Shown one piece after another: positions 1 through 8,440 of a stretch of 64,000 nucleotides of DNA. Source of the DNA: Rhodoferax sp. (GTDB taxonomy: Bacteria; Pseudomonadota; Gammaproteobacteria; Burkholderiales; Burkholderiaceae_C). The notes below the pieces were generated by a model that made no database searches, was not told where the DNA came from, and saw only the letters and a list, made by a program, of their open reading frames with translations. The translations under genes were made by a program, and so were the position numbers. The stretch is from contig JACKLL010000013.1 in NCBI GenBank assembly GCA_024235935.1, positions 1 to 64,000 of the forward strand. Direction: 5' to 3'. Within the stretch, counting starts at the first letter, position 1. Every line of letters begins with the position of its first letter.

Positions 1-307
1 GGATCCATTCCTCGTTTCGAGGCGGCATTTTTTCCTCTTGCCCAGCCTGACAAGGCATGCTTTCGCACGGGTCTTGGCTTGCATCCGGGGTGGCCGTCCT
101 ATTCGTTTCCTCTGGGGCGCAAGCGCACGCTTGGATTTCTGGCGCGACAGCTTCGAGTCACAGCTCCAACGCTCCTATGCACCTTGAAGCCTTGGACTGA
201 CCGGCTTGGACCGATTGGCATGCGGCGCATGTGCCTGATCCGTCAATTTGCGGGATTGGACTGCGACATTCCAGCCCATGGAGGCTGCGCCCGATAATTC
301 CGCCCCT
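1..307. other. upstream region, no gene recognised
   Basis: This 307-base stretch precedes uup. A short open frame on the plus strand (about 79-297) has low-complexity Arg/Leu-rich content, resembles no family I know and has no convincing ribosome binding site, so I do not call it. The uup promoter probably lies here, but I see no clear -35/-10 pair. Confidence 0.5.
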
Positions 308-2200
308 ATGGCCCTTTTAACTCTCATCAACGCTCAACTCGCCTTCGGGCACGTCGCTCTTCTTGATCACGCCGATTTTTCGCTGGAAAGCGACGAGCGG
401 GTCGGCCTGATCGGACGCAATGGCACTGGCAAGTCGTCTCTGCTCAAGATCCTTGCGGGGATGGAGAAGCCTGATGATGGAAGCTTGCAACTGCAGCAAG
501 GCCTGCGTATTGCGCATGTTGCGCAAGAACCGACTCTGGATCTGAGCCAGACAGTCTTCGACGTCGTCTGCAAGGGCGTAGCGCACATCAAGGACCTCGT
601 CGACGCTTACAGCGAGGGTATTGGTGACCTCAACGCACTGCAGGACGCCATCGAAGCCCAGGACGGCTGGAACTGGGAGCAACGCGTGATCGAAACCCTG
701 CATCGTCTGCATCTCGATGCGGATGCCAAGATCGGAACCCTGTCCGGGGGAACACGCAAGCGCGTCGCACTTGCGCAGGCGCTGGTGGCGCAGCCTTCTG
801 TCCTGCTTCTTGACGAGCCGACCAACCACCTGGACCTGGACTCGATCGAATGGCTGGAAAACCTGCTGCTGGAATTCAAGGGAAGTGTCGTCACGATCAC
901 CCACGATCGAAGCTTTCTGGACCGCGTTGCGTCGCGCATTGTCGAACTCGATCGCGGCGTGCTGCGATCGTATCCAGGCAACTTCACGCAGTACCAGGCG
1001 CTGAAAGAGGAGCAACTGGAACAGGAGGAGGTGATCAACGCCAAGGCGGACAAGCTGCTGGCCCAGGAAGAGGTATGGGTACGTCAGGGCGTCGAAGCCC
1101 GGCGGACCCGCAGCCAGAGCCGCATCGGCCGGCTGGAAGCGCTACGCGCGCGGCGCCAGGCCCGTCGCGACTCACTGGGCAGTGTTCGCATGGACGTGGC
1201 AACCGGCGCGGGCAGTGGCAAGATCGTCGCGGAGTTGACGGACGTCAGCCTGCAGTTTGGCGACAAGACCATTGTCAAGAACTTCACATCCACCATACTG
1301 CGCGGCGACAAGATCGGTCTGATCGGGCCGAATGGCGCAGGCAAGACCACCTTGCTCAAGCTCATTCTGGGCGAACTCTCACCCGACAGTGGCAAGATCC
1401 GCCAGGGCAGCAACCTGCAGGTCGCCTATTTCGACCAGTTGCGTGACGCGCTGGACCTCAACGCAAGCCTGGCCGACTTCATCAGTCCAGGGAGCGAATG
1501 GATCGAGATCGGCAACCAGCGCAAGCACGTCAAGAGCTACCTGTCGGACTTTCTCTTTTCGCCAGCACGCGCAAACTCACCCGTCCGATCGCTGTCAGGC
1601 GGCGAGCGCAACCGCCTGTTGCTGGCGCGCCTTTTTGCGCGACCGGCCAATGTCCTGGTGCTTGACGAGCCCACCAATGACCTGGACATCGATACGCTGG
1701 AACTGCTTGAAGGCCTGCTCGATGCGTATGACGGCACCGTGTTCCTGGTCAGCCATGACCGGCGCTTTCTCGACAACGTCGTGACCAGCACGATCGCCTT
1801 TGAAGGCGGCGGTACCTGGCGCGAATACGAAGGCGGTGTGCAGGACTGGCTGCTGCAATCGGCCCGTTCCCGCGCGGCACGGCAAGCAAGCATTCCGCCG
1901 GCAAAGACCACAGTCGCCGCTGCCGCGGCCAAACCAATGCCGCCTGCCGAGGCAAAGGCTGCGCCGCCGGCCAAGCTCAGCTTCAAGGAACAACGCGAAC
2001 TGGACACCCTGATGGCGTCTATCGACGCTCTGGAACGCGAACAAAAGTCCCTGCGCGACGAACTCGCCGAAACCGGTTTGTACCAGCGCGACCCGGATCG
2101 CGCGATTGCGCTCCACACACGGGACACGGCGATCGAGGAACAACTGATGCAGGTGCTCGATCGCTGGAGCGCCCTCTCTGCGCGCGACGGCAAGGCCTGA
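308..2200 (+). CDS. uup: ABC-F family ATPase Uup
   Basis: Soluble tandem ABC ATPase without membrane segments. The ABC-F family acts on the ribosome or on DNA/branched intermediates rather than in transport; Uup is linked in E. coli to transposon precise excision and ribosome quality control. Two nucleotide-binding domains are visible. The first has Walker A GRNGTGKSS, signature LSGGTRKR and Walker B LLLDEPTNHLD. The second has GPNGAGKTT, LSGGERNR and LVLDEPTNDLD. A charged linker follows the first domain, and an Ala/Pro-rich stretch leads into a C-terminal coiled coil (last ~80 residues), as is typical of Uup. The ATG at 308 is chosen because the protein then begins directly with MALLTLINAQ; the 20 upstream residues in frame look non-coding. 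About 630 residues, the usual Uup size. It converges with the CheA-like gene downstream and is unrelated to the flagellar genes. Confidence 0.9.
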   Translation: MALLTLINAQLAFGHVALLDHADFSLESDERVGLIGRNGTGKSSLLKILAGMEKPDDGSLQLQQGLRIAHVAQEPTLDLSQTVFDVVCKGVAHIKDLVDAYSEGIGDLNALQDAIEAQDGWNWEQRVIETLHRLHLDADAKIGTLSGGTRKRVALAQALVAQPSVLLLDEPTNHLDLDSIEWLENLLLEFKGSVVTITHDRSFLDRVASRIVELDRGVLRSYPGNFTQYQALKEEQLEQEEVINAKADKLLAQEEVWVRQGVEARRTRSQSRIGRLEALRARRQARRDSLGSVRMDVATGAGSGKIVAELTDVSLQFGDKTIVKNFTSTILRGDKIGLIGPNGAGKTTLLKLILGELSPDSGKIRQGSNLQVAYFDQLRDALDLNASLADFISPGSEWIEIGNQRKHVKSYLSDFLFSPARANSPVRSLSGGERNRLLLARLFARPANVLVLDEPTNDLDIDTLELLEGLLDAYDGTVFLVSHDRRFLDNVVTSTIAFEGGGTWREYEGGVQDWLLQSARSRAARQASIPPAKTTVAAAAAKPMPPAEAKAAPPAKLSFKEQRELDTLMASIDALEREQKSLRDELAETGLYQRDPDRAIALHTRDTAIEEQLMQVLDRWSALSARDGKA

Positions 2201-2318
2201 GCAAAGTCGCAACAGCCCGGGCGACGCAAATCAGACCGCATCGTGGCGCCGCGCCACATGCATTGGCCCATGCACCCCTGTGCGAGCGCAGGGGCCCCCC
2301 CATGGGATTTGCCGCTCG

Positions 2319-3719
2319 TCAGGACACCGGCAAGCGGATCTTGACGCAGGTGCCCTCGCCCGGAGTGGAGTCAATGTCCACCGAACCTCCCAGCGCAGCA
2401 ACCTTGCGCCACACCACGTCCATGCCAATGCCTCGCCCGGACACCTGGGTCAGCTTTGCGGCCGTCGTGAGCCCAGGCGCAAACACCAGCGGCCACAAGG
2501 CCTGATCGGGCGTGTCTGCGGCCACCTCGATGCCTCGGGCCCGCGCGGCCTTCAGCAACAGGCTGCGTGAAAGTCCACGCCCGTCATCGCGGACAGACAC
2601 TAACGCCTCACGGCCGCACAACTCCGCGCAAAGCGTGATCTGGCCTTTTGCCGGTTTACCCGCGGCACGTCGATCCTGGGCGGACTCAATCCCGTGATCG
2701 CAGGCATTGCGCACCAAGTGAATCAATGGGTCTGCCAGGCTCTGGATCATGCGTCGGTTCAATCTGACGGACTCGCCAGACATCGTCAGACGAAAGGTCT
2801 TTCCCAGAGCGGGCGCCAGACTGGTCAACACCGCGGGCGCCAGGGCAAAAAGCTCGGCTACCGGCGTGCCATGGACGAAATCCGGGTCCAGTGGCATCTG
2901 CCCCGACAGCGCCATCTGCTGCGGAGCAGGGCCACCAGCAACAGGCTTCGCGGTCTGCGGGCCTTCCCCCTTGTTTTGCGCAAGCCCCGGCAGCTCCGCG
3001 ACGCGGCGATCCAGGTCTGTCGTAGCCTGCGAATGCGCACGAGGCGCTGGCGCGCATGCAATGCCGGACGACGCCGGCGACAAGGCCTTTGCCGGCTCCG
3101 CCAAATCCTGAATCGCAATCGACGCCTGATCGGCAACCATTGCCAGCAGATCCATCAAATCGGCATCAGACGCCGACGTCTGCACCTCGAATACACCGGC
3201 CGAACGCCCATCACCAGCGGCCGACAGTACGACACCCAATCCAGCGATATCGCGAAACAGCCCGCGTACAGCCGCGTCCAGATCCGCCCCGGGGTTCCCG
3301 ACGATATGAATGCGCAGGTGCCGCGCCATCTGCGCGGGCTCTGTCTCGCCTGCCGCAGCCCGCAAACGCGCGGCCAGCGACGGCACGGCCGACGAATCCT
3401 GCAAGACCCCTGTCAACCCCGCTTTGGCCAGATCCACCGACGCCAGCAACAGCGCCACGCCGTCGGCATCCGGCTGCCGGCGCCCAAGACGCCATGGATC
3501 CAACAAGGATTCGGCATGGTGCATCAGCTCAGACACCTGTCCCAGTCCGAATGCCGCGGCACCGCCCTTGATCGAGTGCGCATGCCGAAAGATCGCGTTG
3601 ATCCGCTCCGCATCTGCACCGTCCGTCAGCACGGCCGACAATGCCTGCGCCATGGCGTCGAGGTTGGCCAGTGCTTCATCGACGAAGATCGGATCAGGCT
3701 GATTCAATTCAAGTTCCAC
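2319..3719 (-). CDS. CheA-like histidine kinase lacking the CheW-type domain
   Basis: Cytosolic kinase related to CheA. The N-terminal Hpt domain carries the phospho-acceptor His in HSIKGG; with the GTG start at 3719 this is residue 48, the same number as in E. coli CheA. A middle region of ferredoxin-like/P2 appearance and a short linker follow. The catalytic ATPase domain has N box HLVRNACDHGIE, G1 DDGRGLS, SGRGIGMD and G2-like GEGT. The protein stops right after IRLPVS, where canonical CheA continues into the P5/CheW-like domain, and the helical dimerisation segment is much shortened. About 466 residues against roughly 650 for CheA. The frame stays open upstream to a GTG at 3839, but those 40 residues look non-coding; no start has a strong ribosome binding site, so the start is uncertain. 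It is divergent from the Rec-kinase/NarL pair, which may be its partners (inference). Confidence 0.8.
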   Translation of the reverse strand: MELELNQPDPIFVDEALANLDAMAQALSAVLTDGADAERINAIFRHAHSIKGGAAAFGLGQVSELMHHAESLLDPWRLGRRQPDADGVALLLASVDLAKAGLTGVLQDSSAVPSLAARLRAAAGETEPAQMARHLRIHIVGNPGADLDAAVRGLFRDIAGLGVVLSAAGDGRSAGVFEVQTSASDADLMDLLAMVADQASIAIQDLAEPAKALSPASSGIACAPAPRAHSQATTDLDRRVAELPGLAQNKGEGPQTAKPVAGGPAPQQMALSGQMPLDPDFVHGTPVAELFALAPAVLTSLAPALGKTFRLTMSGESVRLNRRMIQSLADPLIHLVRNACDHGIESAQDRRAAGKPAKGQITLCAELCGREALVSVRDDGRGLSRSLLLKAARARGIEVAADTPDQALWPLVFAPGLTTAAKLTQVSGRGIGMDVVWRKVAALGGSVDIDSTPGEGTCVKIRLPVS

Positions 3720-4030
3720 TGCGCAAACAGGCAAGCCCACCACCTTGGCTCGTGTGCCCCAGCCGTGGTACGTGCCACGCAAAGCTGGCAACGGCACATC
3801 GCAGCCCGGCGCCAGGCGCGAAAAGTGGCCATCTCGCACAAACCGTTACGCCTTCACCCGAGTGCAAGACACGGCGACGGGCACGACCGACGCACTAGAA
3901 TTTGCGCATGGCAAGGTTATCAGGATTCGGCTAGCCAGATGTCGCCTTGACGCGACAACCATGTCGCCCTCGGACGGCCCCAGAAAACGACTCCGCAACC
4001 CGCCATTGGACCGCAGACACTGCGTCACGC

Positions 4031-5143
4031 ATGTACGACGAAACTTCAGACAGCACCTTGCGTATCCTGCATCTGGAAGACTCGACTGTCGACCATGAAC
4101 TGGTGCGCCGATCGCTGCAGCGATCGGGTCTGGCCTGCACCCTCGAGCATGTCGAATCGCTGGACGACTTCCGGCACGCCATCGATACAGCGAGCTTCGA
4201 CGCCATCGTCGCCGACTACCGGCTGCGTGGCTTCACGGCCCTCGACGCCTGGGACCTGATCAAGTCACAACAGAACGCGCCGCCATTCATCCTGCTCTCG
4301 GGCGCCATCGGCGAATCGGCAGCCGTCGCCGCGATCAAGCTGGGCATGAGCGACTATCTGCAGAAGGACCATCTGGCCAAGCTCGCGCCGGTCATCCTGC
4401 GCGCGATCGAGTTGCAGCAGACCCGCCTGGCCAAAGACCGTGCCGATGCCGAACTCGCCGTCTCGGAGCGACGACTTGCCGAATTCGCGGAACACCTGCA
4501 ATCCACCATCGAGCAGGAGCGCGCATCGATCTCACGCGAAATCCACGACGACATCGGCGGCGCCCTCGCCGCCGCCAAACTCGACCTGGCATGGATTGGC
4601 CGCCATGTGAGCGACCCGGCAACCCTGGGCCATGTGACCGCCGCCACGGAAATGCTGCAGCACGCGCTGGGCGCCAGCCAGCGAATCATGATGAACCTGC
4701 GCCCGGCCATACTGGACCAGGGCCTGGCTGCGGCCGTCGACTGGCTGGCCACAGGCTTCGAGCGCCGCACCGGCATCCGTACCACGCTGCGGGCCAGCGA
4801 TCCCGACCATAAATTGCCGAAGGCCGTGCAGCTGACGGCCTACCGCACGGCCCAGGAAGCATTGACCAACATTGCCAAGCACGCACGCTGCGATATGGTC
4901 ACCATCGAATTGACCGACAGCGGCAATGTGCTGACGCTCGAGATCAATGACAACGGGCAGGGCATTTCCGCACAGGAGCAGGCCAAGTCCAAGGCCTATG
5001 GCCTCAAAGGCCTGCAGGAACGGGCGAAGTCGGTCGGCGGGTGGCTGGACATCAGTACATCGGCAGGCAAGGGCACCTCGATCATTCTGTCGGTACCATT
5101 GAACCCGAGCTCGGATTCGAGCCTCAAGGACACATTGGAATGA
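4031..5143 (+). CDS. receiver-first soluble histidine kinase (HisKA_3/NarX type)
   Basis: Hybrid sensor kinase without signal peptide or membrane segments. Residues ~10-125 form a CheY-like receiver with phospho-acceptor Asp62 in VADYRL. A short coiled-coil linker leads to a HisKA_3 dimerisation/phospho-acceptor domain with His172 in REIHDDIGG. The C-terminal HATPase has the N-box-like AYRTAQEALTNIAKHA, G1 EINDNGQGI and GKGTSI. This layout lets another kinase feed phosphate into the receiver and modulate the kinase half. The ATG at 4031 is chosen because the receiver fold begins just after it (MYDETSDSTLRILHLEDS). It overlaps the following response regulator gene by 4 bases (ATGA), so the two are translationally coupled and are presumably a cognate pair. 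The input signal is unknown. Confidence 0.87.
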   Translation: MYDETSDSTLRILHLEDSTVDHELVRRSLQRSGLACTLEHVESLDDFRHAIDTASFDAIVADYRLRGFTALDAWDLIKSQQNAPPFILLSGAIGESAAVAAIKLGMSDYLQKDHLAKLAPVILRAIELQQTRLAKDRADAELAVSERRLAEFAEHLQSTIEQERASISREIHDDIGGALAAAKLDLAWIGRHVSDPATLGHVTAATEMLQHALGASQRIMMNLRPAILDQGLAAAVDWLATGFERRTGIRTTLRASDPDHKLPKAVQLTAYRTAQEALTNIAKHARCDMVTIELTDSGNVLTLEINDNGQGISAQEQAKSKAYGLKGLQERAKSVGGWLDISTSAGKGTSIILSVPLNPSSDSSLKDTLE

Positions 5144-5769
5144 CACGGGTAATACTCTGCGATGACCATGCCGTCGTGCGGCGGGGCATTCGGGACACGC
5201 TGGCCGACGCGTCAGACATCGAAGTGGTCGCCGAAACCGGCAGCTATTCGGAGGTGCGCGACGCGCTGCGCAGCACGCCGTGCGATGTCCTGGTACTGGA
5301 CCTCAGCCTTCCCGGGCGCGGCGGGCTCGAGGTGCTGGCCAGCCTGAAAGACACCGATCTGCAGGTCCGGGTGCTGATCGTCTCGATGTACCCCGAAGAC
5401 CAATACGCCATTCGCTGCCTGCGTGCCGGAGCCCAGGGGTATGTGAACAAGGCCGGCGACCCGAGTGAACTTGTGGAGGCGGTGCGGACCGTCGCACAAG
5501 GCAAGAAATACGTCAGTCCGGCCGTGGCGCAAATGCTGGTGGACAACCTGCATGCCCCCACCAGCGAGGTCTTGCACGCGTCCTTGTCGGAGCGCGAACT
5601 GCAGACCCTGCTCAAGATTGCGTCGGGCAAGCGACTGTCTGACATCGCCACGGAATTGATGCTCAGCCCCAAGACCGTCAGCGTCTACCGCTCACGCGTG
5701 CTGGAAAAGCTCAAGCTTTCGAACAACGCAGAGCTGACCGTCTACGCGATTCGCAACAACATGGTCTGA
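5140..5769 (+). CDS. NarL/LuxR-type response regulator
   Basis: Two-domain transcription regulator of about 209 residues. The receiver domain (residues ~3-115) has acidic pocket DD at 8-9, phospho-acceptor Asp54 in LVLDLSLPG and a conserved Lys near residue 106. The C-terminal LuxR/GerE helix-turn-helix starts at LSERELQTLLKIASGK and includes SPKTVSVYRSRVLEKL. The start codon overlaps the stop of the upstream kinase gene (ATGA), as expected for a cognate kinase-regulator pair of the NarX/NarL class. It converges with fliR 12 bases downstream. Its position next to the flagellar locus suggests possible control of flagellar genes, which is inference only. Confidence 0.9.
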   Translation: MTRVILCDDHAVVRRGIRDTLADASDIEVVAETGSYSEVRDALRSTPCDVLVLDLSLPGRGGLEVLASLKDTDLQVRVLIVSMYPEDQYAIRCLRAGAQGYVNKAGDPSELVEAVRTVAQGKKYVSPAVAQMLVDNLHAPTSEVLHASLSERELQTLLKIASGKRLSDIATELMLSPKTVSVYRSRVLEKLKLSNNAELTVYAIRNNMV

Positions 5770-5781
5770 TCTGTTGTCCGA

Positions 5782-6546
5782 TCAGCGGCTGAAGGTGTCC
5801 AGCATGCGCTGCATCAGGGCAGAGAACGGATGTTCGAGCATTGGCAATGTCACCGCGACACCGATCAGCCCGACCGAGAGCGTGATAGGAAACCCGATCG
5901 CATAGATGTTCATCTGGGGAGCCACGCGTGAGACGATTCCCAGCGCGAGATTGGCAAACATCAGCATCGCCACCACCGGCAGGGAAATCCAGAAAGCGCT
6001 GGCGAAAAGGTCGGCACCCAGTTCGTACATGCGCAGATCCTTGAGCGCCAGCAGGAAGTTCTGATCGACCGGAAATGCCTGAAAGCTGTGGATCACGGCC
6101 ATCAGCACCAGCAGATGGCCATTCATGACGATAAACAGCAACACCGCCATGTTGTTGTAGAAGCGGCCCATGGCACTGGACTGCGCGCTGGTCGACGGGT
6201 CGAAGAAGGACGCGAACCCCAGGCCCATCTGGAAACCCACGATCTGGCCGGCCAGTTCGAAGGCGCCGAAAATCAGCCGAACCGCGAATCCGATTGCCAG
6301 TCCGATACCCACCTGCTGGACCACGGCACCGAGGGCTTCCGGCCCATTGATATCGATCACGGGCTGGTTTGGCATGCTGGCCTGCGCCGCATAGGCGATC
6401 AGAAATGCCAGCCCGATGCGGGCCCGAACCGGGAAAGCCCGCGAGGAAAAAACCGGCGCCGCGGTGAAGACGGCCAGCACGCGAAGAAACGGCCACAGGA
6501 TCGGCGAAAGCCAGCCGATGATCTGGGCTTCGGAGATCGATATCAC
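5782..6546 (-). CDS. fliR: flagellar export gate protein FliR
   Basis: Integral membrane component of the flagellar type III export gate, assembling with FliP and FliQ. The 254-residue protein is highly hydrophobic with about six membrane segments. It has FliR-typical features such as SSRAFPVRARIGLAFLIAY near residue 35 and LPVVAMLMFANLALGIVSR in the C-terminal third. The start is a GTG at 6546 (ISISEAQIIGWL). It is the last gene of the minus-strand fliF-to-fliR run and begins 16 bases after fliQ ends. Confidence 0.95.
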   Translation of the reverse strand: MISISEAQIIGWLSPILWPFLRVLAVFTAAPVFSSRAFPVRARIGLAFLIAYAAQASMPNQPVIDINGPEALGAVVQQVGIGLAIGFAVRLIFGAFELAGQIVGFQMGLGFASFFDPSTSAQSSAMGRFYNNMAVLLFIVMNGHLLVLMAVIHSFQAFPVDQNFLLALKDLRMYELGADLFASAFWISLPVVAMLMFANLALGIVSRVAPQMNIYAIGFPITLSVGLIGVAVTLPMLEHPFSALMQRMLDTFSR

Positions 6547-6562
6547 GCGCAGGCCCCGCCCG

Positions 6563-6832
6563 TCAGATCAGTGAACCTGGAATCGACTCGATGGTGCGCC
6601 GGATGAAATCCACCAGCATGCTTAGCATCCACGGCCCGGCCACCGCCATGGCCAGCATCGCGGCGATCAGTTTCGGAATGAAGGTCAGCGTGGCTTCGTT
6701 GATCTGCGTGATGGCCTGGAACAGGCTGATGATCAGACCCACAACCAGCACAATGCCCAGGATCGGCGCCGACACCATCAACAGGGTCAGCAGGGCATCC
6801 TGCCCCATCGTCAACACCATCTGTGCGTTCAC
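6563..6832 (-). CDS. fliQ: flagellar export gate protein FliQ
   Basis: Small 89-residue export gate subunit with two membrane helices, the normal FliQ size. The family pattern is clear: GQDALLTLLMVSAPIL, LIISLFQAITQINEATLTFIPKL and a C-terminal LVDFIRRTIESIP. Translation probably begins at a GTG at 6832 preceded by a GGAGA ribosome binding site; an ATG four codons later is an alternative. It lies between fliP and fliR in the conserved fliPQR order. Confidence 0.95.
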   Translation of the reverse strand: MNAQMVLTMGQDALLTLLMVSAPILGIVLVVGLIISLFQAITQINEATLTFIPKLIAAMLAMAVAGPWMLSMLVDFIRRTIESIPGSLI

Positions 6833-6853
6833 GCAGGTCTCCCGGTCACACCA

Positions 6854-7633
6854 TCACGGTGCGAAGCTGGCGGCCAGCGAGCCGATCAGCAGATTCCAGC
6901 CGTCGGCCAGCACGAACAGCATCAGCTTGAACGGCAAGGCCACCAGGACCGGCGACAACATCATCATGCCCAGGGACATCAGCACGCTGGCCACCACAAT
7001 GTCGATCACCAGGAACGGGATGAAGATCATGAACCCGATCTGGAAGGCCGACTTGAGCTCGCTGGTCACGAAGGCCGGCACCAGCACCCGCATCGGCACC
7101 GTCTGCGCCGTTGCGCCCGGATCGAGCTTGGCCAGCCGGACAAACAACGACAGATCGGATTGCCGGGTCTGCCGCGCCATGAACTCGCGCATCGGCACCT
7201 CGGCCTTGTCCAGCGCCTGCTCGAACGGCATCGTGTTCTTGCTATAGGGCAGATAGGCGTCCTCGTAAACCCGGTCCAGCGTCGGCCCCATGATGAACAC
7301 GGTCAGGAACAGCGACAGACCGACGATGACCTGGTTGGGCGGCGAAGCCTGGGTCCCCAGCGCCTGGCGCAACAGCGACAGCACGATCACGATGCGCGTG
7401 AAGCCGGTCATCATCAGCAGCACAGCTGGCAGGAACGACAGCGCCGTGAAGAACAGCAGGGTCTGGATCGGCACCGAGTAACTGTTGCCGCCCGGCCCGG
7501 TACCCACCAGCAGCGGCAGTTGACCCGGCACCTGCGCCGTTTGCGCCGCCACCACGCCATGGGCCAACAGGGCCAGCAAAAGCAGCAGGCTTCGGATCAA
7601 CCACCCCGAAGGGCGAACACCGGCAGTTGTCAT
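6854..7633 (-). CDS. fliP: flagellar export gate protein FliP
   Basis: Core export gate protein. An N-terminal signal-like hydrophobic segment (LLLLLALLAHGVVAAQ) is typical of FliP, which is made with a cleavable signal in many bacteria. Family motifs include FLPAVLLMMTGFTRIVIVLSLLRQALGTQ, the conserved PPNQVIVGLSLFLT, and the C-terminal block with FLVIDIVVASVLMSLGMMML followed by PFKLMLFVLADGW. I start at the ATG at 7633 (MTTAGVRPSGW), giving 259 residues; an upstream TTG at 7654 is open but less likely. It follows fliO closely. Confidence 0.95.
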   Translation of the reverse strand: MTTAGVRPSGWLIRSLLLLLALLAHGVVAAQTAQVPGQLPLLVGTGPGGNSYSVPIQTLLFFTALSFLPAVLLMMTGFTRIVIVLSLLRQALGTQASPPNQVIVGLSLFLTVFIMGPTLDRVYEDAYLPYSKNTMPFEQALDKAEVPMREFMARQTRQSDLSLFVRLAKLDPGATAQTVPMRVLVPAFVTSELKSAFQIGFMIFIPFLVIDIVVASVLMSLGMMMLSPVLVALPFKLMLFVLADGWNLLIGSLAASFAP

Positions 7634-7658
7634 GGAAAAGGCGGCGCCCTTCAATCGC

Positions 7659-7973
7659 TCAGGCGCCAGGCCCGGCGACCGTCAGGGCATCCAGGCTCCC
7701 GCCAGCAGCGCGTGTGCCGGCCGCCGACGTGTGCAGACAGGAGATGGACTGGGCCGTGACGCCCAGTACCAGGCAAACCCGATCATGGGCGGGGCCGACC
7801 TCGACCGTCACCACGCGCTGGTGCGGACCGACGGCAACCGCCGACAACACGCGGCTGGCAGCGGCGCCTGCAGGTCCGGTGGCGACGCCCCGGCTCTGCA
7901 ACCACTTGATGGCCATTGGCACCATGGCAAGCAGCAAAACAAATGCCGCAACCGTGAGGAGCGTCTGCGTCAT
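7659..7973 (-). CDS. fliO: flagellar biosynthesis protein FliO
   Basis: Small membrane protein that assists FliP assembly into the export gate. One N-terminal membrane segment (TLLTVAAFVLLLAMVPMAIKWL) is followed by a cytoplasmic beta-rich domain with VGPHQRVVTVEVG and VCLVLGVT, the FliO signature. The ATG at 7973 is chosen because AAGGG lies upstream and it follows the fliN stop closely; an in-frame TTG four codons upstream is less likely. About 104 residues, short but normal for the family. Confidence 0.9.
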   Translation of the reverse strand: MTQTLLTVAAFVLLLAMVPMAIKWLQSRGVATGPAGAAASRVLSAVAVGPHQRVVTVEVGPAHDRVCLVLGVTAQSISCLHTSAAGTRAAGGSLDALTVAGPGA

Positions 7974-7981
7974 GCGCGGGC

Positions 7982-8440
7982 TCAACCCTTGTTGATGCGG
8001 CGCAGCCGCTCGGACGGCGTTACCACGTCGGTCAGCCGGATACCGAACTTGTCGTTCACGACCACGACCTCGCCCTGGGCAATCAGATAACCGTTGACCA
8101 GCACGTCCATCGGTTCCCCTGCCAGAGCATCGAGTTCGACCACAGACCCCTGACCCAGTTGCAGGATATGCTTGATCGAGACCCGGGTACGCCCGAGTTC
8201 GACCGACAACTGGACCGGGATGTCCAGCACCATGTTGATGTCATTGACCGATCCGTCTCCGGTGCCCGAAAACGGCCGCGCCGGCCGGTCACCGGACAGC
8301 ACACCGCCGGGCGGGTCGTCATGCAGGCCGCCACCGTCCTTCTGGTCGACCAGCGCCTCGGCCCATTCGCCGGCACTTTCACCGCCACCCGCGGCGCCTG
8401 CGCCGGGTTTGCCGTCTTCTTGTGGCTCGTCAGTTGCCAT
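7982..8440 (-). CDS. fliN: flagellar switch protein FliN
   Basis: C-ring (rotor/switch) component. After an N-terminal Gly/Asp-rich segment of about 60 residues, a SpoA domain occupies the C-terminus with INMVLDIPVQLSVELGRTR, ILQLGQGSVVELD, EPMDVLVNGYLIAQGEVVVV and NDKFGIRLTDVV. The 152-residue size fits the family. Its ATG at 8440 overlaps the end of fliM by 11 bases, with GGGAGA upstream, so translation is likely coupled to fliM. Confidence 0.95.
   Translation of the reverse strand: MATDEPQEDGKPGAGAAGGGESAGEWAEALVDQKDGGGLHDDPPGGVLSGDRPARPFSGTGDGSVNDINMVLDIPVQLSVELGRTRVSIKHILQLGQGSVVELDALAGEPMDVLVNGYLIAQGEVVVVNDKFGIRLTDVVTPSERLRRINKG

Noticed and set aside
79..297. Short plus-strand frame before uup
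   Set aside because: No ribosome binding site, no recognisable domain, and atypical composition.
2275..2294. CCCCTG/CAGGGG hairpin between uup and the CheA-like gene
   Set aside because: Short stem with 8-base loop and no T tract; position suits a terminator for convergent genes but the evidence is too weak to call.
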